Shown here: piece after piece, positions 1 through 11,444 of the stretch | Position numbering within the stretch: position 1 is the stretch's first letter | Layout of the letters: the number at the start of each line of letters is the position of its first letter | DNA from: Sequoia sempervirens | Lineage: Eukaryota; Streptophyta; Pinopsida; Cupressales; Cupressaceae | DNA length: 64,000 bases | Reading direction: 5' to 3' | NCBI GenBank assembly: GCA_007258455.2 | Contig: VDFB02047230.1 | Coordinates: forward strand, 152,817,797 to 152,881,796 | Position numbers and translations under genes: made by a program | The notes under the pieces: model-generated | Told to the model about the DNA's origin: nothing | Databases searched by the model: none | Seen by the model: the letters and a program-made list of their open reading frames with translations, nothing else

Positions 1-586
1 ATATATTTAGATGATCAGTCACATGATTTGGATGGATGAAGAAGTTGTGCATGTGTGTGTTGTGAAATTATAAGGTGTATTTGAGCGATATCATGCACAA
101 TTTCACTTGCACATAAAGATTTTTTGTGTGATTTTGAGAAGAACAAAGAAGAAGTTCAATATCAATCTTTAGGAAAAAAGTTTGACATTAGAGCTAAACC
201 GGAACTGCAATCATGCATTGGTAGATGCTATCTATTCAATTCATTTTCTTTTGGATCAATTCCAAACTACTATAATGGTAGTGAGCCCCCATCTTTTGAT
301 TAGTGAGCTCTAGGAAGTGAGCCTGAATGCAAGTGCATTCCTATTTTGTAATACTTCTTTTGAGTATACTCAGAACTTATTGTGGATTGGCCATCCACCA
401 TGGTTTTTCCCTTTATAGGGTTTCCACGTTAAAAAATCCTTGTTTTATGGTTGTGTGGTTTCTTGTTTTATATTTCTGCATATTAATTTTGATTAAATGT
501 GTTGAGTGGAATAGAGATAAGGATAAAAGAATTAATTTTTGCATAACACTGATTCACCCCCCTCTCAGTGTTGCTTGTTTCCAACA
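1..586 (+). repeat. 3' end of N1 LTR (block A copy)
   Basis: This matches 49492-50079, the end of the N1 3' LTR. It ends in CCAACA at 586 and is followed by TCATT (587-591), the target-site duplication of N1. The rest of N1 lies outside the window on the left. It contains the palindrome GAATGCA-AG-TGCATTC at 325-340 and the pyrimidine-rich end typical of plant Copia LTRs. Confidence 0.9.
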
Positions 587-749
587 TCATTGAAATTTTT
601 AGGCTCAATCTTGGAAATCAGGCAATACTCTTCTGTAATCCTTCTTCTATTCTACACACCTTTATTCTTGTCTCCTATAATTTTATTTTCAAAATGATTC
701 AATCTCACATACCTCAAAGTTTTAGAATTCACTCGCACTTCTAGTTCTT

Positions 750-1715
750 CTATTCTTCTTCACTTCCATTTATCACTCCTTCTTGACTTTCTTGATTTAT
801 AGGAATGATTTGAGCTTGATTATGTGTTTGATTATTCTTCCCTTTGTTTGTACTAACTTCTTGATCATTTGAATCATATCCACAATATCTAGATGATCTA
901 TCAAAATCCTCATCAACTCTGACATTTGCACTTTCAACCATTTTTCTTAATATTATGTTATAGCACCAGTAAGCCTTGATCTTGGTAGAGTAATCTAGAA
1001 ATATTCTATCATCACTCCTTGCATCAAAATTTCCTATGTCAGGCTCATATCTCTTAATGTAGCATTTTCTTCCAAAATTTTTGAAATATTTAACAGTAGG
1101 TTTATAACCAAACCATAGCTCAAAAGGAGTCTCACCAGAAATACCATTAACATTTACCTGATTTAAAGTGTACACAACAATGTTTACAACTTCTCTCCAA
1201 TAGATGTGAGACACATTTCCTTCAATCATCGTTGTTCTAACAAAATCCATAATTGTTTTGTTCTTTCTCTCGACAACTACATTCTATTGAGGGGTTCGGG
1301 GATCAAAAAATTGTCTCTTGATTCCATGCTCTTCACAAAAGGAATCGAATTCCCTGGAGGTGAACTCACCACCTCTATCTGACCTTGGGCATTTAATCTT
1401 TAGACCTTTCTCATTCTCTGCCATAGCTTTGAAACTTTTGAACTTCTCTAATGCTTCACATTTTTCTTTTAATAAAGCAACCCATATCATCATGGAGTAA
1501 TCATCAATAAGCAGCATAAAATACCTTTCTCCTTGTAGACTTTTGATTCTGGAGGGACCACATAGATCAGTTTGCACTAGCTCCAGTACTCCATTAGAAT
1601 GATGCTTTTTACTCTAAAAAGAGACTCTAGTCTGTTTACCCATCTAGCATTCCTTGCATATTGTATTATCAGGTTTTACTAGCTTAGGTAGATCACTTAC
1701 TACTTAAATGGAACT
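750..1715 (-). pseudogene. Copia integrase fragment of C2 (block A copy)
   Basis: Read on the minus strand, 1284-1577 gives the integrase core: a TDLCGP motif with the first catalytic Asp, LIDDYS, and RSDRGGEF with the second Asp. 750-1250 continues with the region after the catalytic Glu (ETPFELWFGYKP) into an acidic linker. A TAG stop at 1284-1286 replaces a Gln codon in the conserved PQQNG segment before the ERKNKT motif, and block B has the same stop (50777-50779). The stop therefore predates the duplication. In an intact element this protein would insert the cDNA into the host chromosome. The 750-1250 frame is more open here than in block B. Identification as Copia integrase is secure; activity is not expected. 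Confidence 0.88.
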
Positions 1716-1731
1716 TACCTTGACAATGTTA

Positions 1732-2589
1732 TCAAAATTCACATGACACAACCTCTATTTTATTGCAAGAGAAACATTTAATAGGAAATTTTCCTTTATA
1801 CTTACCTTGTCCTCTGCCTTCTTTCTTCACAATCAATGCTTCCATTTCTTCAACCTCTCTTTCTTCTTCTTCAAGTTGTTTCATGTCTTCCTCATATTTG
1901 AATTTATTTCTAGAAATTTCTCTCGAATCATATATTTTCATGTTTCTTCCAGATATAGAAGCCTTAAACGCAAATTCAATCTTAGGTGCAGAATCACCAA
2001 ATTCACTTAATTCAAAGGCAACAAGTTTACCAATCAACATATCCCTTGTCACATTTGTTACCGATATGAATTCTTCAATAGCATGAGCTTTTGATTTATA
2101 GGAAGGAGGCAATGATCTGATCACCTTAGCTGAAATTTCTTGTTCATCCAAGGTACCACCAACACATCTAATACCCATCACAATTTCATTTACTCTTTGC
2201 ATAAAAGAAGAAATATTTTCATCTTCACCCATTTTCAAATATTCATATTTTCCTTTCAAAATCTATAGCTTAGAGACCTTCACATGTACATATCCTTCAT
2301 ACAAAGTCTCCAACTTCATCGACATCTCATGAGCTATCTTTAGATCTATCACATTTGTCATTTCCAAATCTATCAGGGCACTCAAGAAAGCTTCCATAGC
2401 CCTGATATTATTCTCAGCATCTGTAATCTCATCAAGAGTGGAAGGACCATTATGAGGAATAGTATGTTTGTTCTTTGTAATCTTCCAAAAGTGTTCACTT
2501 AAACATCTCAAATGACATTCCATTCTAGTTTTCCATAGTAAGTAGTTTGTTCCATCAAATCTAGGGTTGTCCTTCTTATATGATGACAT
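1732..2589 (-). pseudogene. Copia gag fragment of C2 (block A copy), 3' end deleted
   Basis: The likely start is the ATG at 2589-2587, in an MSSYK context just inside the primer site. The UBN2-type gag region follows in two pieces, 2263-2589 and 1732-2259, including FDGTNYLLWKTRME and FMQRVNEIVMGIR. The frame reaches the first half of a zinc knuckle (CFSCNK) and then runs into unrelated codons, because a 617-bp deletion at 1755/1756 removed the rest of the knuckle and the protease. An intact gag would form the particle that packages element RNA. Block B (51653-52695) keeps the deleted part. Confidence 0.85.
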
Positions 2590-2644
2590 CACAAATAACC
2601 TCAAGCTTTTAAATTTCTTCAGAGGAACTAACTTTAATACCAAT

Positions 2645-3857
2645 TGTTGGAAAAAAAAAGGACAAACAACTGAGAAGGGTGTTGAATCAGTTGTCAAATT
2701 ATTTAAACTTTTCAATCTTAACTCAACTTAATCCAAATTCAGATCTAATGCATGAACAATAGACCATAAACAATCAACATGTCAGAAACACAAAGAACAC
2801 CAAGACTTTTACATGGAAACCCTGTTAGGGGAAAAACCATGGCGAATGTTAGTCCAAAAGATTATAACCTGTTAAAATTATAAGAATAATAATGGGAATG
2901 CACATGCATTCAGGCACACTTCCTAGAGCTCACTGCTCAAATACAAGAGGGCTCACTACCCAATAAAAAGAAATATGGATTAGATCTACAGGGTATGAAC
3001 TAAGAAAAAAGCTTCTTCAAAATCCTGATTACAGTTCCAGTTAAGCATAGAAACAATCATTCACACTTTTCTCTGCAATTGAATGATATTCACATAGGAG
3101 CACATAGGAGCACACTGAGCACCTTGAATTTGAAAAAACAACCACTCTTATATATCCACAACATGAATTTCATCAACTTTGGCGGCCAAAATACATATGA
3201 AAATATAAAACATATATGCAATGTCAACCCAAATTTACAAATAAATTTTCAATGCGAATCAAGCACCATCAACCAATAATATATTGTGGCCCAAAACAAC
3301 ATCCTTTAGTGTGCCAAACATTCAAATTTTAATCTCCAAGGATCCACATGTTACAACCACCATGTTGGCCAAGAACATGAAAACCCAAACACATATGAGA
3401 AAAATCTTTGACATGAACACACTGATCAACACAGACATGCGTTGAAGATAGAGAATGATCTAGAAACATCCAAAAGAAATAAGAACCAACATAGAAACAT
3501 CCGTAGAAAATGAAATTACTAGAATCATATCAACTTCACTTAGTAATACTAACTAAAACCACAAAAAAACTATTAGAACACAATTGTTCATAACACAATC
3601 AAAACTTCACGTGGAGCTCTGAAACTTCTGGTGGATAAACTAGATACTCTAAGAAATAAACCCTTTAGTCCAAAAAAACTAATATTCAACGTATTGAGCA
3701 AGACACCTTCATTACCTTCACTATTCCTTTGGCAACCTGCAACATTTTCTTTAACAATTTTCTCAATATCCTCGACATATACAACCTTCAATACATCAAT
3801 GCTAATAGTGTTGACATCAATCACAACCACATATTAGCAACACAACCACAACATCCA
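2645..3857 (-). repeat. C2 5' LTR (block A copy)
   Basis: It begins TGTTGG at 2645, next to a primer-site-like TGATACCAAT on its left, and ends ...CATCCA at 3857. It matches 52751-53968 and, less closely, 39738-40965. The palindrome GAATGCA-CA-TGCATTC lies at 2896-2911. Element orientation is minus. Confidence 0.88.
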
Positions 3858-4409
3858 ACTCTCCATTGATTGAACTCAATGTTGTCATAAACGTTTTGGT
3901 CAATATAGGAATACATTTTTTTGAGATGAAGGAAAGTGTGGGAATGAAGAATACCTATATAAATTTGAATTAGTGATCAGTCAACTAGAGGATGGGTACT
4001 TGAATACACTTGTATATTTAATTATTAAAAACATAGTGTAAATTCTTTGTACTTTTTCTTGAATAAAACTTGATTCCATAACTATATGACAAAAATATGG
4101 CATCCAAGACCACAAATACATAGTAGTGTAAGAAATATAATAATTAACCAACAAATATAGGTGAATTGAGTGTGAAGATCACCATAAAAAAGGTAATAAA
4201 AAGGCCAAACATAAAATGCCAGTGGGAAACTAAAAAAGGTAAAGGTACATCATGATGAAAATATCCACATCCTAATTGTCTTCATTTTATCAATATAACA
4301 AAATATTAGGAATAAATGGATTAAAAAGTATATTATTTAATAAAGTGTGATAATTCTTACAAACAATAATACATAAATCTAAAAATAAGTTATGAAGCAT
4401 GGAATACAC
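3858..4409. other. Non-element flank of C2, shared with 53969-54519
   Basis: AT-rich sequence with no coding signal. It differs from 53969-54519 by only a few substitutions and single-base indels. Its presence in both copies proves that the locus, and not just the transposon, is duplicated. Confidence 0.8.
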
Positions 4410-4509
4410 NNNNNNNNNNNNNNNNNNNNNNNNNNNNNNNNNNNNNNNNNNNNNNNNNNNNNNNNNNNNNNNNNNNNNNNNNNNNNNNNNNNNNNNNNNN
4501 NNNNNNNNN
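4410..4509. other. Assembly gap, 100 N
   Basis: Exactly 100 N, the usual placeholder for a gap of unknown size. It separates block A from a Copia integrase fragment belonging to a different element, so the order across this join is unproven. Confidence 1.
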
Positions 4510-4915
4510 ATGTCCTTCTACTATAATCATCAATAAATAAAACATAATATGTGTATTTACCAATTGAAGGAACATCTACAGGACCAAACACATCAAAATG
4601 AATAAGATCCAATACACCACAAGATTTATGAGAACTTGTGTAAACTTTAAAAAAAAAAATTTTCCATAAATACAATGCTCACAAAAATAAAACTCAAGAT
4701 TACAATTAGACAAACCTTCAACAAGGTTTTTATTTTACAAGATCCTAAGACCCTTTTCTCTAATGTGGCCAAGTCTCTAGTGCCATAGCATAGTTTTCTA
4801 TGTAGGTAACCTTTTCTTGGAAGAAAGAGCACCCTTGGGTACCCAAAATCCATGACCATCTACTAAAGATAAAACCCTCACTTCTTCTATAGACTTTCTT
4901 TTCAAAGAAGTACCT
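4510..4915 (-). pseudogene. Copia pre-integrase/integrase fragment (C1)
   Basis: On the minus strand, 4647-4859 shows the degraded pre-integrase zinc region (a YLHRKL...GTRDLATLEKR stretch resembling the usual LWHRRLGH pattern). 4510-4675 shows the start of the integrase core (DLIHFDVFGPVDVPS, then LFIDDYSRR), with frame changes between them. It is cut on the left by the N gap and on the right by L1. The reading frame left of 4915 continues the one that stops at 20036, so this is the other half of the C1 polyprotein at 20036-21240. The C1 RT and 3' LTR are not present in the window. Confidence 0.82.
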
Positions 4916-4919
4916 ATTG
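4916..4919. repeat. L1 target-site duplication, left copy
   Basis: ATTG lies immediately before the TGTGGT start of L1 and again immediately after its ATCA end (20032-20035). Removing L1 plus one copy brings the C1 protein back into one frame across the site. Confidence 0.75.
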
Positions 4920-6687
4920 TGTGGTCTCACAACACACCCCAAGACTGTAAGACTTGGGGACCCAAGTTAAAATTTAACCCTTATGGTAGGAGCTAGCAAG
5001 TTGAAAAGATCACTAGAAGTAAAGAGCAAAGAGAAATATTTAATATAAAAGTACTTCACAATCTAGTGTTACGCATACTAGATATCATGAACCGAGAATG
5101 TTGGAAAAGGTGAAAAAGGTAACACAAATGTAAGTAGTTTCTTTAGATCCGACAAGTCAAGGTCTAGTAAAATGGAAGTTTTGGTAAAAAATGAAGTCCG
5201 GGGAAAACTTATGGGTAAAGTTGAATATCAGGTACTAGGTACTGAGTAGCGATGTAAAATGAAGCTTTAGAATCTTGTGGTTATCTAATGAGTCTGATAG
5301 TTTGGTAGTCCGGTAAATAGAAGATAATCATGCAATAATTTATGATATGCTTGAAAGCGTGTTATTTACGAGAAATTTATGTACGATAACATTTGAATAA
5401 TGGTTTTATTTACATGAGTTGTTTATAAATATTTTCTTTCAAAGGTATTTAATGAGTGGAATTTTTGATTGCAAGAGATGCAGAGTTTGGGTATGGATGG
5501 TCAAGAAAACTTGAGTCACAGATAAAAATATATCCAGATCGGGTTGCGTACACTTGGAGGTTATAAGGTAGAAGGCTTTGATTCCACTAGAATGCTGGAG
5601 ATCCTGGTATTGTACCTACGATGGAGACAAATACCAATCTTTGGGGAAGCCCATTCTCGAGAGTAGCAAACCCAAAGCAAAACAGATTGTGGAAATAGGA
5701 TGATAAAGTAATCATTTTGAATAATGGGAAAGTTACTACACACTATCCTATTTCAAGATATTTTCCTGGAAAAAATAAAGGATTAAAACTTGAAGTACTT
5801 CAACATGTAATCGGAGTTGACCTTCATTGACTTCAATTACATTTCTCTTACAAGTTACTTCATTCCATGTGCCTTGATGTGATTCATCTCTTGGATTTCC
5901 TCTCATGTATTTTTCCTATCCTATATGTGCCTTACTTCTATAAAAGGCTAGAGGATCTTTCTTTTTAAGTTAGGTTCAAAATTTGTGGATTCCAGAAGAG
6001 CCAAAAATTCTCTAAGTTTTGTTCTTTTTTCCTATTTTTTGAATCATTCCAGTCTAAAAACTTGTATGAACGTAGATATTAATCAATATTGAAGCCAATT
6101 TGATATCTACCTATCTCATGAATCTTTGTAGCTAGTTTTGTTATTTTAGACAAAGAAGACTATGTCTTGTGTCATTTAAGGGTGCATGCAGAACCTACTC
6201 GGTGTCCAAACTAAAACCCCTCTCTTTAAAAATTGGCATCATTTTATATATAGTTGGGAATAATTCTAGTGAAGTATAATGCAGTTTGCTTCGATTTGGT
6301 TAATTATTTGGGGCATGCATGGAGAATAATGAGGAGAAATTATAATTTTCAGTGTTTTTTGTATGTTTTCTTTTAGAATAGATGTTTAAATTCTAGAAAA
6401 TATTTCAAAAAATAGATGAGTGGGTGAAAATTTATTGAAAATATTTCATTTCATATGAAATTTTTGAATGCTTAAAGCTAAATCTGCTTAAGTGATAGAA
6501 AATTTGTTGATATTCATGAAATATTATTTCAAATCTTTTGATTTCATGATATTATTTTGTGATCTAACTAAAATTTAGTGCCTAATACATATAATTTCAA
6601 ACAACCATCTAGTCCCTTTGATATTAACAACAATATCACATCATATCCTGAAATGAACCTAGTATTGTCAAGACCTGACTACCAGAG
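4920..6687 (+). repeat. L1 5' LTR, left part
   Basis: Aligns with 18129-19884 of the 3' LTR. It ends at CAGAG (6683-6687), the duplicated target of G1. The remainder of this LTR resumes at 14690. Confidence 0.85.
5939..5945 (+). promoter_or_regulatory. Putative L1 TATA box (5' LTR)
   Basis: TATAAAAGGC context, matched by the same motif at 19142-19148 in the 3' LTR. It gives the transcription direction of L1. Confidence 0.5.
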
Positions 6688-7343
6688 TGATCCAGGTGGA
6701 TTTAGAAAACCTAAAAATTTAACAGTCTCAAAATTCAACCAAATCAACATCATTAGAAAGAACTCACTAACACGATCCTAATGCAACTTGAACAGGCTCA
6801 AAAGGAGTCCATACATAGAAGTTTTACTCAGTCAAAGGTTCAATCAAATAAGTGAATCAAGTGCTAGTACAAGGCTAAAAAATAGATCATCTGTAAATTA
6901 GGAAAAAGTAGTCTTAGATCAAAGGGCTCATCAATAAGGTTATGAAACCTTTTGAATCACATCAAACAGAGTCTGTATGAGCAAGATAGAGCCGATCAAA
7001 GTTTCCAAAAGGGTAGGTTGACCTGTATAGTCAACATTGTTGATGACATGGCAAGACAAGGTGACGTGGTAGATGATGATGTTTCATAAGCAGTTGAGAG
7101 CATTTATCTTATTTAAATTAGAAATTAAGCTTGAAATATATGAGACAAATGCTTTAAAATAAAATGCATAAATATTTTAAAAGGGCTTTAAGACTTTAAA
7201 AGGTTTATAAAAGATATTTGAAACATGATGCCCGAATCTATAAAGATTTTAAAAGAGGAAAATATCATAAAATATAAAAGCCTGAATCTTAAAGGATTTA
7301 AATGTCATTTTAAGGGGATTATTAAAAGATAATTCATATCCCT
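6688..7343 (+). repeat. G1 5' LTR, left part
   Basis: Aligns with 13240-13890 of the G1 3' LTR, including the repeated TTTAAAA-rich stretch. It is interrupted after CATATCCCT by the LINE copy. Confidence 0.85.
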
Positions 7344-9429
7344 TCTTTTTTTTGATGCATAAGAGGTAAGTTTTGTTATGATGTGAGAAGTTATCCTAGC
7401 CCTCACCAGGTGAGACCATAGAAGAGGGATCTCATCCCCATGATTACATATTACAACTATCTTATTCATTTGTGGTCTGAATGGACCATAAATAACACTG
7501 TCTACTTGTTTTTGAAGCCACTCTTAGAAACAATGTCTATCCTAAAATGAAAACTAAAAAAACCATATTGAAAAATCTAAGTTGTTGGTCAAATGCATTA
7601 CCCACACCAATAGTACCAACCAAATATTTAGACCAAATTTTGGTGAACAAACTAACAATAATTGGCACCAACTTCAACTCTTGATTTGGAAAGAGGAAAT
7701 TTTTTCTTGATTTCCAATAGTTTGAGGAGAACCTTTTCTTTTCTCTGTTCAAAAGAACCCCCATTGCCCCCCAAGATCAATTGTTTCTCAGAATCCATTT
7801 TGGAGAGAGGACAGGTTTGCAATCTTTCACAGACCTTCGTACCTTGTCTAACATTTCTTTTCTTTTTCATGACCATTTTACATTCACTATCCCCATCCCC
7901 AGATGTTGGAGACCCTGAGTTTTGCTTGACTGTTGATGTAGAATTAGCCTTGGGAGGGGAAATTTGAGAGGAAACATTGTTGTTATCAACACCATCAAAC
8001 CTGCAAGCATATTCTAGAGGAGGAAAATTTTGATCTTTCTTTGATTCTAAAAGGGGGCCATAAACCTGCTCCTTCAACTTAGTGCATGCCTTATTCTTTG
8101 GAGAAGTACAACATTTGGGAGAATTCAAAATGGAGTAGTGTTTAGGAGAGGCATCTTTCCACCAAGTTGCCTCCCATTTCTCTTGAGATTTAACGATTGA
8201 ACATTTTGTTGCAATGTGTCCAATTTTGTAACACTTTCTACACCTAAAATTTAAACATTCATAGTCCAAGGGTTGTGACAAACTATTACCATTTGCACTT
8301 AGTATGATTTCTGTTGGGAGTGATTTGGAGGTGTCCAACTCAACCAAAATCCTTGCATAAGTTGCATGGATGAATTTTTTTGAATTTGCATCTGTTTGTA
8401 TATAATTACCAAGAGTATTCCCAATTGCTGCAAAGCATGACTCAAACCAGTAATGAAGAGGAAGATTAGGAAGACGAACCCAAATTGGCATAACTGAAAA
8501 AGATTCAGTGGCTAGATTGAAGCTGGGGTGCCATGATTTTAAAAGCAACATGCTCTCACCCCACAACCATAAGTGCTTGAGAATGGAATTTTTATCTTGC
8601 TTACTATCAAAAACTACAATAAAAAACCCCTTAGCACTAGGACAAATCTCCAAGTTTTTTTCCATTAATGGAAGCCATGTTTTTGATATCCAATCTTGAA
8701 GCTTGGGAAAACTAGGCTAGAAGTGACTAAATCTATAGATTAACCCATTCTCAAAAAAAATCTTCATTTTTCATCGAGTTCAAAAGATTGGCATCAAAAT
8801 CTAATTTCAAAGGATTTTCTGAACAATCAATAACCCTCCTATTGTTCATACCTAAGTGTTTTGATTGTAGTGAAACAACCAAAGAGCAAGAACTAGAACT
8901 AGGGTTTTCTGACGAAGCACCGGATAGGGAAGAATGTTCAATATACACCCATTCATTTTTAACTGCATCCAAAAAGGGGGTTCTAGATCCAGAACCAGCC
9001 CTAGAAAACACACTTTTAATTTTGTTGTGCTCAAAGCGACCAGAGGATGCAGCAGTCAAATCCTGGTCACCAACACCATTGTTAACCCGCATATCTACTA
9101 GGGAACTCACACAAAAATTCTTCCCATCGCTGAGCAGTCAACCGCTAGCGCCTAAGACGTCACCTTCTACCTTCAGCACATTGGAGCCCCGGTGAGAAAA
9201 TGAATGCATGGTTGTGTGAGCAAGTTGATCCAAGTGCACCAGCAAAATTACACCCCCCACCAAATAGTTAGGCACAATCTCAACTTCAGAGACATCAATG
9301 CCATCAATGGAATCCCTCTTTTTGCCTAAAACACCTGCAGTGCCAGAAGCCCCAGGAGCACAAAAGTTTGGCAACGACGCCATCAATACTATCTCATTTA
9401 GATCCCATATCCCTATTTTTATGGCTTGT
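7344..9429 (-). mobile_element. LINE-derived insertion, ORF1 only
   Basis: Inserted in the G1 5' LTR. A 13-base target copy at 7331-7343 recurs at 9430-9442 with one mismatch. On the minus strand the left edge is the 3' end and has a run of eight A (T7346-7353 on plus), as expected for a poly(A)-ended retrocopy. It contains ORF1 of a plant L1-type LINE, a short leader and about 200 bp of trailer, with no ORF2 (endonuclease/RT). A nearby tandem copy of an LTR fragment (9452-9478) makes the exact right edge uncertain by a few tens of bases. Confidence 0.7.
7652..9386 (-). pseudogene. LINE ORF1-like RNA-binding protein (DUF4283 and CCHC)
   Basis: The minus frame opens at the ATG near 9383 (MASLPNFCAPG). 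It continues in a shifted frame over 8751-9110, a Ser-rich acidic leader, and then over 7652-8665. The last piece has the DUF4283 pattern (WLPLMEKNLEICPSAKGFF, then FSVMPIWVRLPNLPLHYW) and a zinc knuckle CRKCYKIGHIATKC (CX2CX4HX4C, intact). A basic C-terminal tail follows. In plant LINEs this protein binds the element RNA. There is at least one frameshift near 9110-9140 and a stop near 8750. The same domain pair also occurs in stand-alone plant genes, but the target duplication and poly(A) favour a LINE copy. Confidence 0.8.
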
Positions 9430-10245
9430 AATCCATATCCCTATTTACATGGATTATTAAAAGATAATCCATAACCTTATTTACATTATAAGATTAGTCT
9501 AGTTTTTTAGGATAATTTTAAAGGTGCTTATCAAATTGAAATAATATTGTATGAGAATATTGTAAAGCCCAAAATTATAAGGGCTATTTGTTTTAACATA
9601 TGTATTATTTTTAGGGAATTTACTGTTGTAATGGGAGACTAGGATAATTTGAAAATCATATGATTTTAAACCATATTATGAAAATAAAATGTATAAAAAT
9701 GGGAAGAGTTTGGCATTTCAGGGACATTGGAAATTGTTGTGAAACATTGAAAAATATCTTGGAGAGAATAATTGCATTATTAGGAAATTATTGTGAAAGG
9801 TGGAGAATTTGAATTCTTTGAGAGAGAGATTACAAGGTGTTGATTATTATACCAAATATTGTAAAGGAGACAGAGACTGAGAAATTCTTATGCAGGTGGA
9901 GCTTAGATATTGTAACAAGGAATTTTCATTGCTTGGCGATATTAATAAAGTGGTCTACCTTGAGAAGCACACCCAAAGATGTAGTCCTAATTGGATGAAC
10001 TTTGTTATCAAGCTTGTGTTCCTCTCTGTTCTATCTTATTCTTCTTCTCTATCCTATCTTTCATTTTTATTTATTTTCTAATTAAAACACTTTAGTAATT
10101 AGTTAATTTTATTAAGTTATATAAATGTGAACCTAGTTTTTATTTTCAACAGTTAAACAACATAGTCATACAATTTTGTTGGATCGGGATTAACTGTAAT
10201 TTAAGTTGATTTGCAAGTTAATTGTAAACCTCTAATTACATATCA
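9430..10245 (+). repeat. G1 5' LTR, right part
   Basis: Aligns with 13880-14684. It carries a TATA-like GTATAAAAAT at 9691-9700 (14121-14131 in the 3' LTR) and ends TATCA at 10245. Confidence 0.85.
9692..9698 (+). promoter_or_regulatory. Putative G1 TATA box
   Basis: TATAAAA followed by a G-rich stretch. The same motif is at 14124-14131 in the other LTR, in the middle of the LTR as expected for the U3/R border. Confidence 0.5.
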
Positions 10246-10248
10246 AAG

Positions 10249-10260
10249 TGGTATCAGAGC
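10249..10260 (+). other. G1 primer-binding site
   Basis: TGGTATCAGAGC, complementary to the 3' end of plant initiator tRNA-Met, three bases after the LTR end. Confidence 0.88.
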
Positions 10261-10325
10261 TTCTTAATAGGAAATTGCAAAAGTTAATGTTAACTAGGCT
10301 GAAACTGAAGCAAGGAGAAGGTGCA

Positions 10326-11440
10326 ATTACAGAGTTCAATCCTAAGATCAGAAAATGGTCTTTTCCACGATAAAAATGACAGTTAAAAAAATTCCTACAG
10401 AGCTTGATGAGAAATCTTTCTAGAAAGTATTTCTCAAAATGAAGGCTATGGTGGAAGTTCTTTTCCAAGAGAGACAAGACCATTAGAAGAAAAAGGAGAG
10501 GAAAAATATAAAGGAGAAAGGTGAATCCTCTTTGAAAGACGACAAAGGAAAATGAGTAGGAGGTGGTAGTGACCCTCCTGAACCTTCATCCCCGTCTTCT
10601 TCATCTTCTTCTTCCTCTTCCTCTTCATCTTCTTTTTCTACTTCTTCCCCCAAGAAGAAACAACCTGTATAGTATGAATCAAATTCACCTTTGTTAAAAC
10701 TTGATGTTAAATTTGATTTTCCAACCTATAATGGAGAACTAGATGTAGAGAAACTTGAAAATTGGATTAAAAAAAATTAAAGTTTATTGTATAATTCAGT
10801 GGTTTATTAAGGATTCTCAAAAAATCAAATTAGCCACTCTTCACCTAGGAGGCACAACCTTAATCTAGTGGGAGAGCAGAACTCAGGAAGATCTAAACCA
10901 ATATGGTAAAATTATTTCTTCTTGGTTTGAGTTTATAGCTGCATCAAAAAAATAGTTTTATACATTAGGTCACATGCAAAAAGCAGTAATGAATTGGAAA
11001 TCATTAAGCCAAGAGAAAGGACAAAGTGTACAGGAAAATACACTTGAATTTAGGAAAAGATCTTTAATTTTGGGCATTCCATTATATACATTGTAAGAAA
11101 CTTTGTTAAAGTATATAGGTGGATTACATGAAAAGTTGAGGCATACAATACTTATGTTTAATCCAAATAACCTTGATGAAGTTAGTGTGCAAGCCATTCA
11201 TCTAGAAACAAGATCGAGGAATAGCCATGATGGTCTCTTAATGGACTCCAATAAACACAAAGGGAGTAAGAAAGGGAAGGATAAAATGCAACGGACAACT
11301 ACTATAAAGAAAGAGGAGGATAAGCCTTATTGCTCACACTGCAAGAAGAAAGGGTACAAAGATGCAAAGTGCTAGAAATTGCATCCTAATAAGAAACCGA
11401 AATGGTTCAAGGATTGAAAGGGTAAGCAAAAGATCGCAAC
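10326..11440 (+). pseudogene. Ty3/gypsy gag (G1)
   Basis: Pieces in several plus frames read as a gypsy gag: a charged N-terminal region, a poly-Ser tract (about 10575-10655) and the retrotransposon gag core (FPTYNGELDVEKLENWI, then IWWESR-like and LEFRKRSLILGIPLYTL). An intact piece at 11103-11375 follows, with a CCHC-like knuckle (CSHCKKKGYKDAKC, in which Tyr replaces the His). Stops (for example the TAG at 10486) and a frameshift near 10780 break it. Gag would package element RNA; this copy cannot. Confidence 0.82.
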
Positions 11441-11444
11441 TATC

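Larger units (their letters stand above)
1..4409. repeat. Block A: second copy of 49492-54519
   Basis: The block aligns collinearly with 49492-54519 over its whole length. It contains the end of the N1 3' LTR, C2 integrase, C2 gag, the C2 5' LTR and about 550 bp of sequence outside the element (3858-4409). By eye, identity is roughly 95-98%, with one 617-bp deletion at 1755/1756. Because the non-element flank and the nested N1 junction are also shared, this is a copy of the whole locus and not a second independent insertion. Similarity stops exactly at the N gap, so either a segmental duplication or a misplaced haplotype copy is possible. Confidence 0.9.

Noticed and set aside
327..593. 88-codon plus ORF with hydrophobic segments
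   Set aside because: It lies wholly within the N1 LTR end and recurs with changes in the other LTR copies (49873-50178); a chance frame in a T-rich LTR.
1763..2086. Ser-rich plus ORF (107 codons)
   Set aside because: Exact antisense shadow of the C2 gag Glu/Lys-rich segment; recurs as 51860-52195 for the same reason.
8788..9195. 135-codon plus ORF
   Set aside because: Antisense to the LINE ORF1 leader, which has the DUF4283/zinc-knuckle signature on the minus strand.
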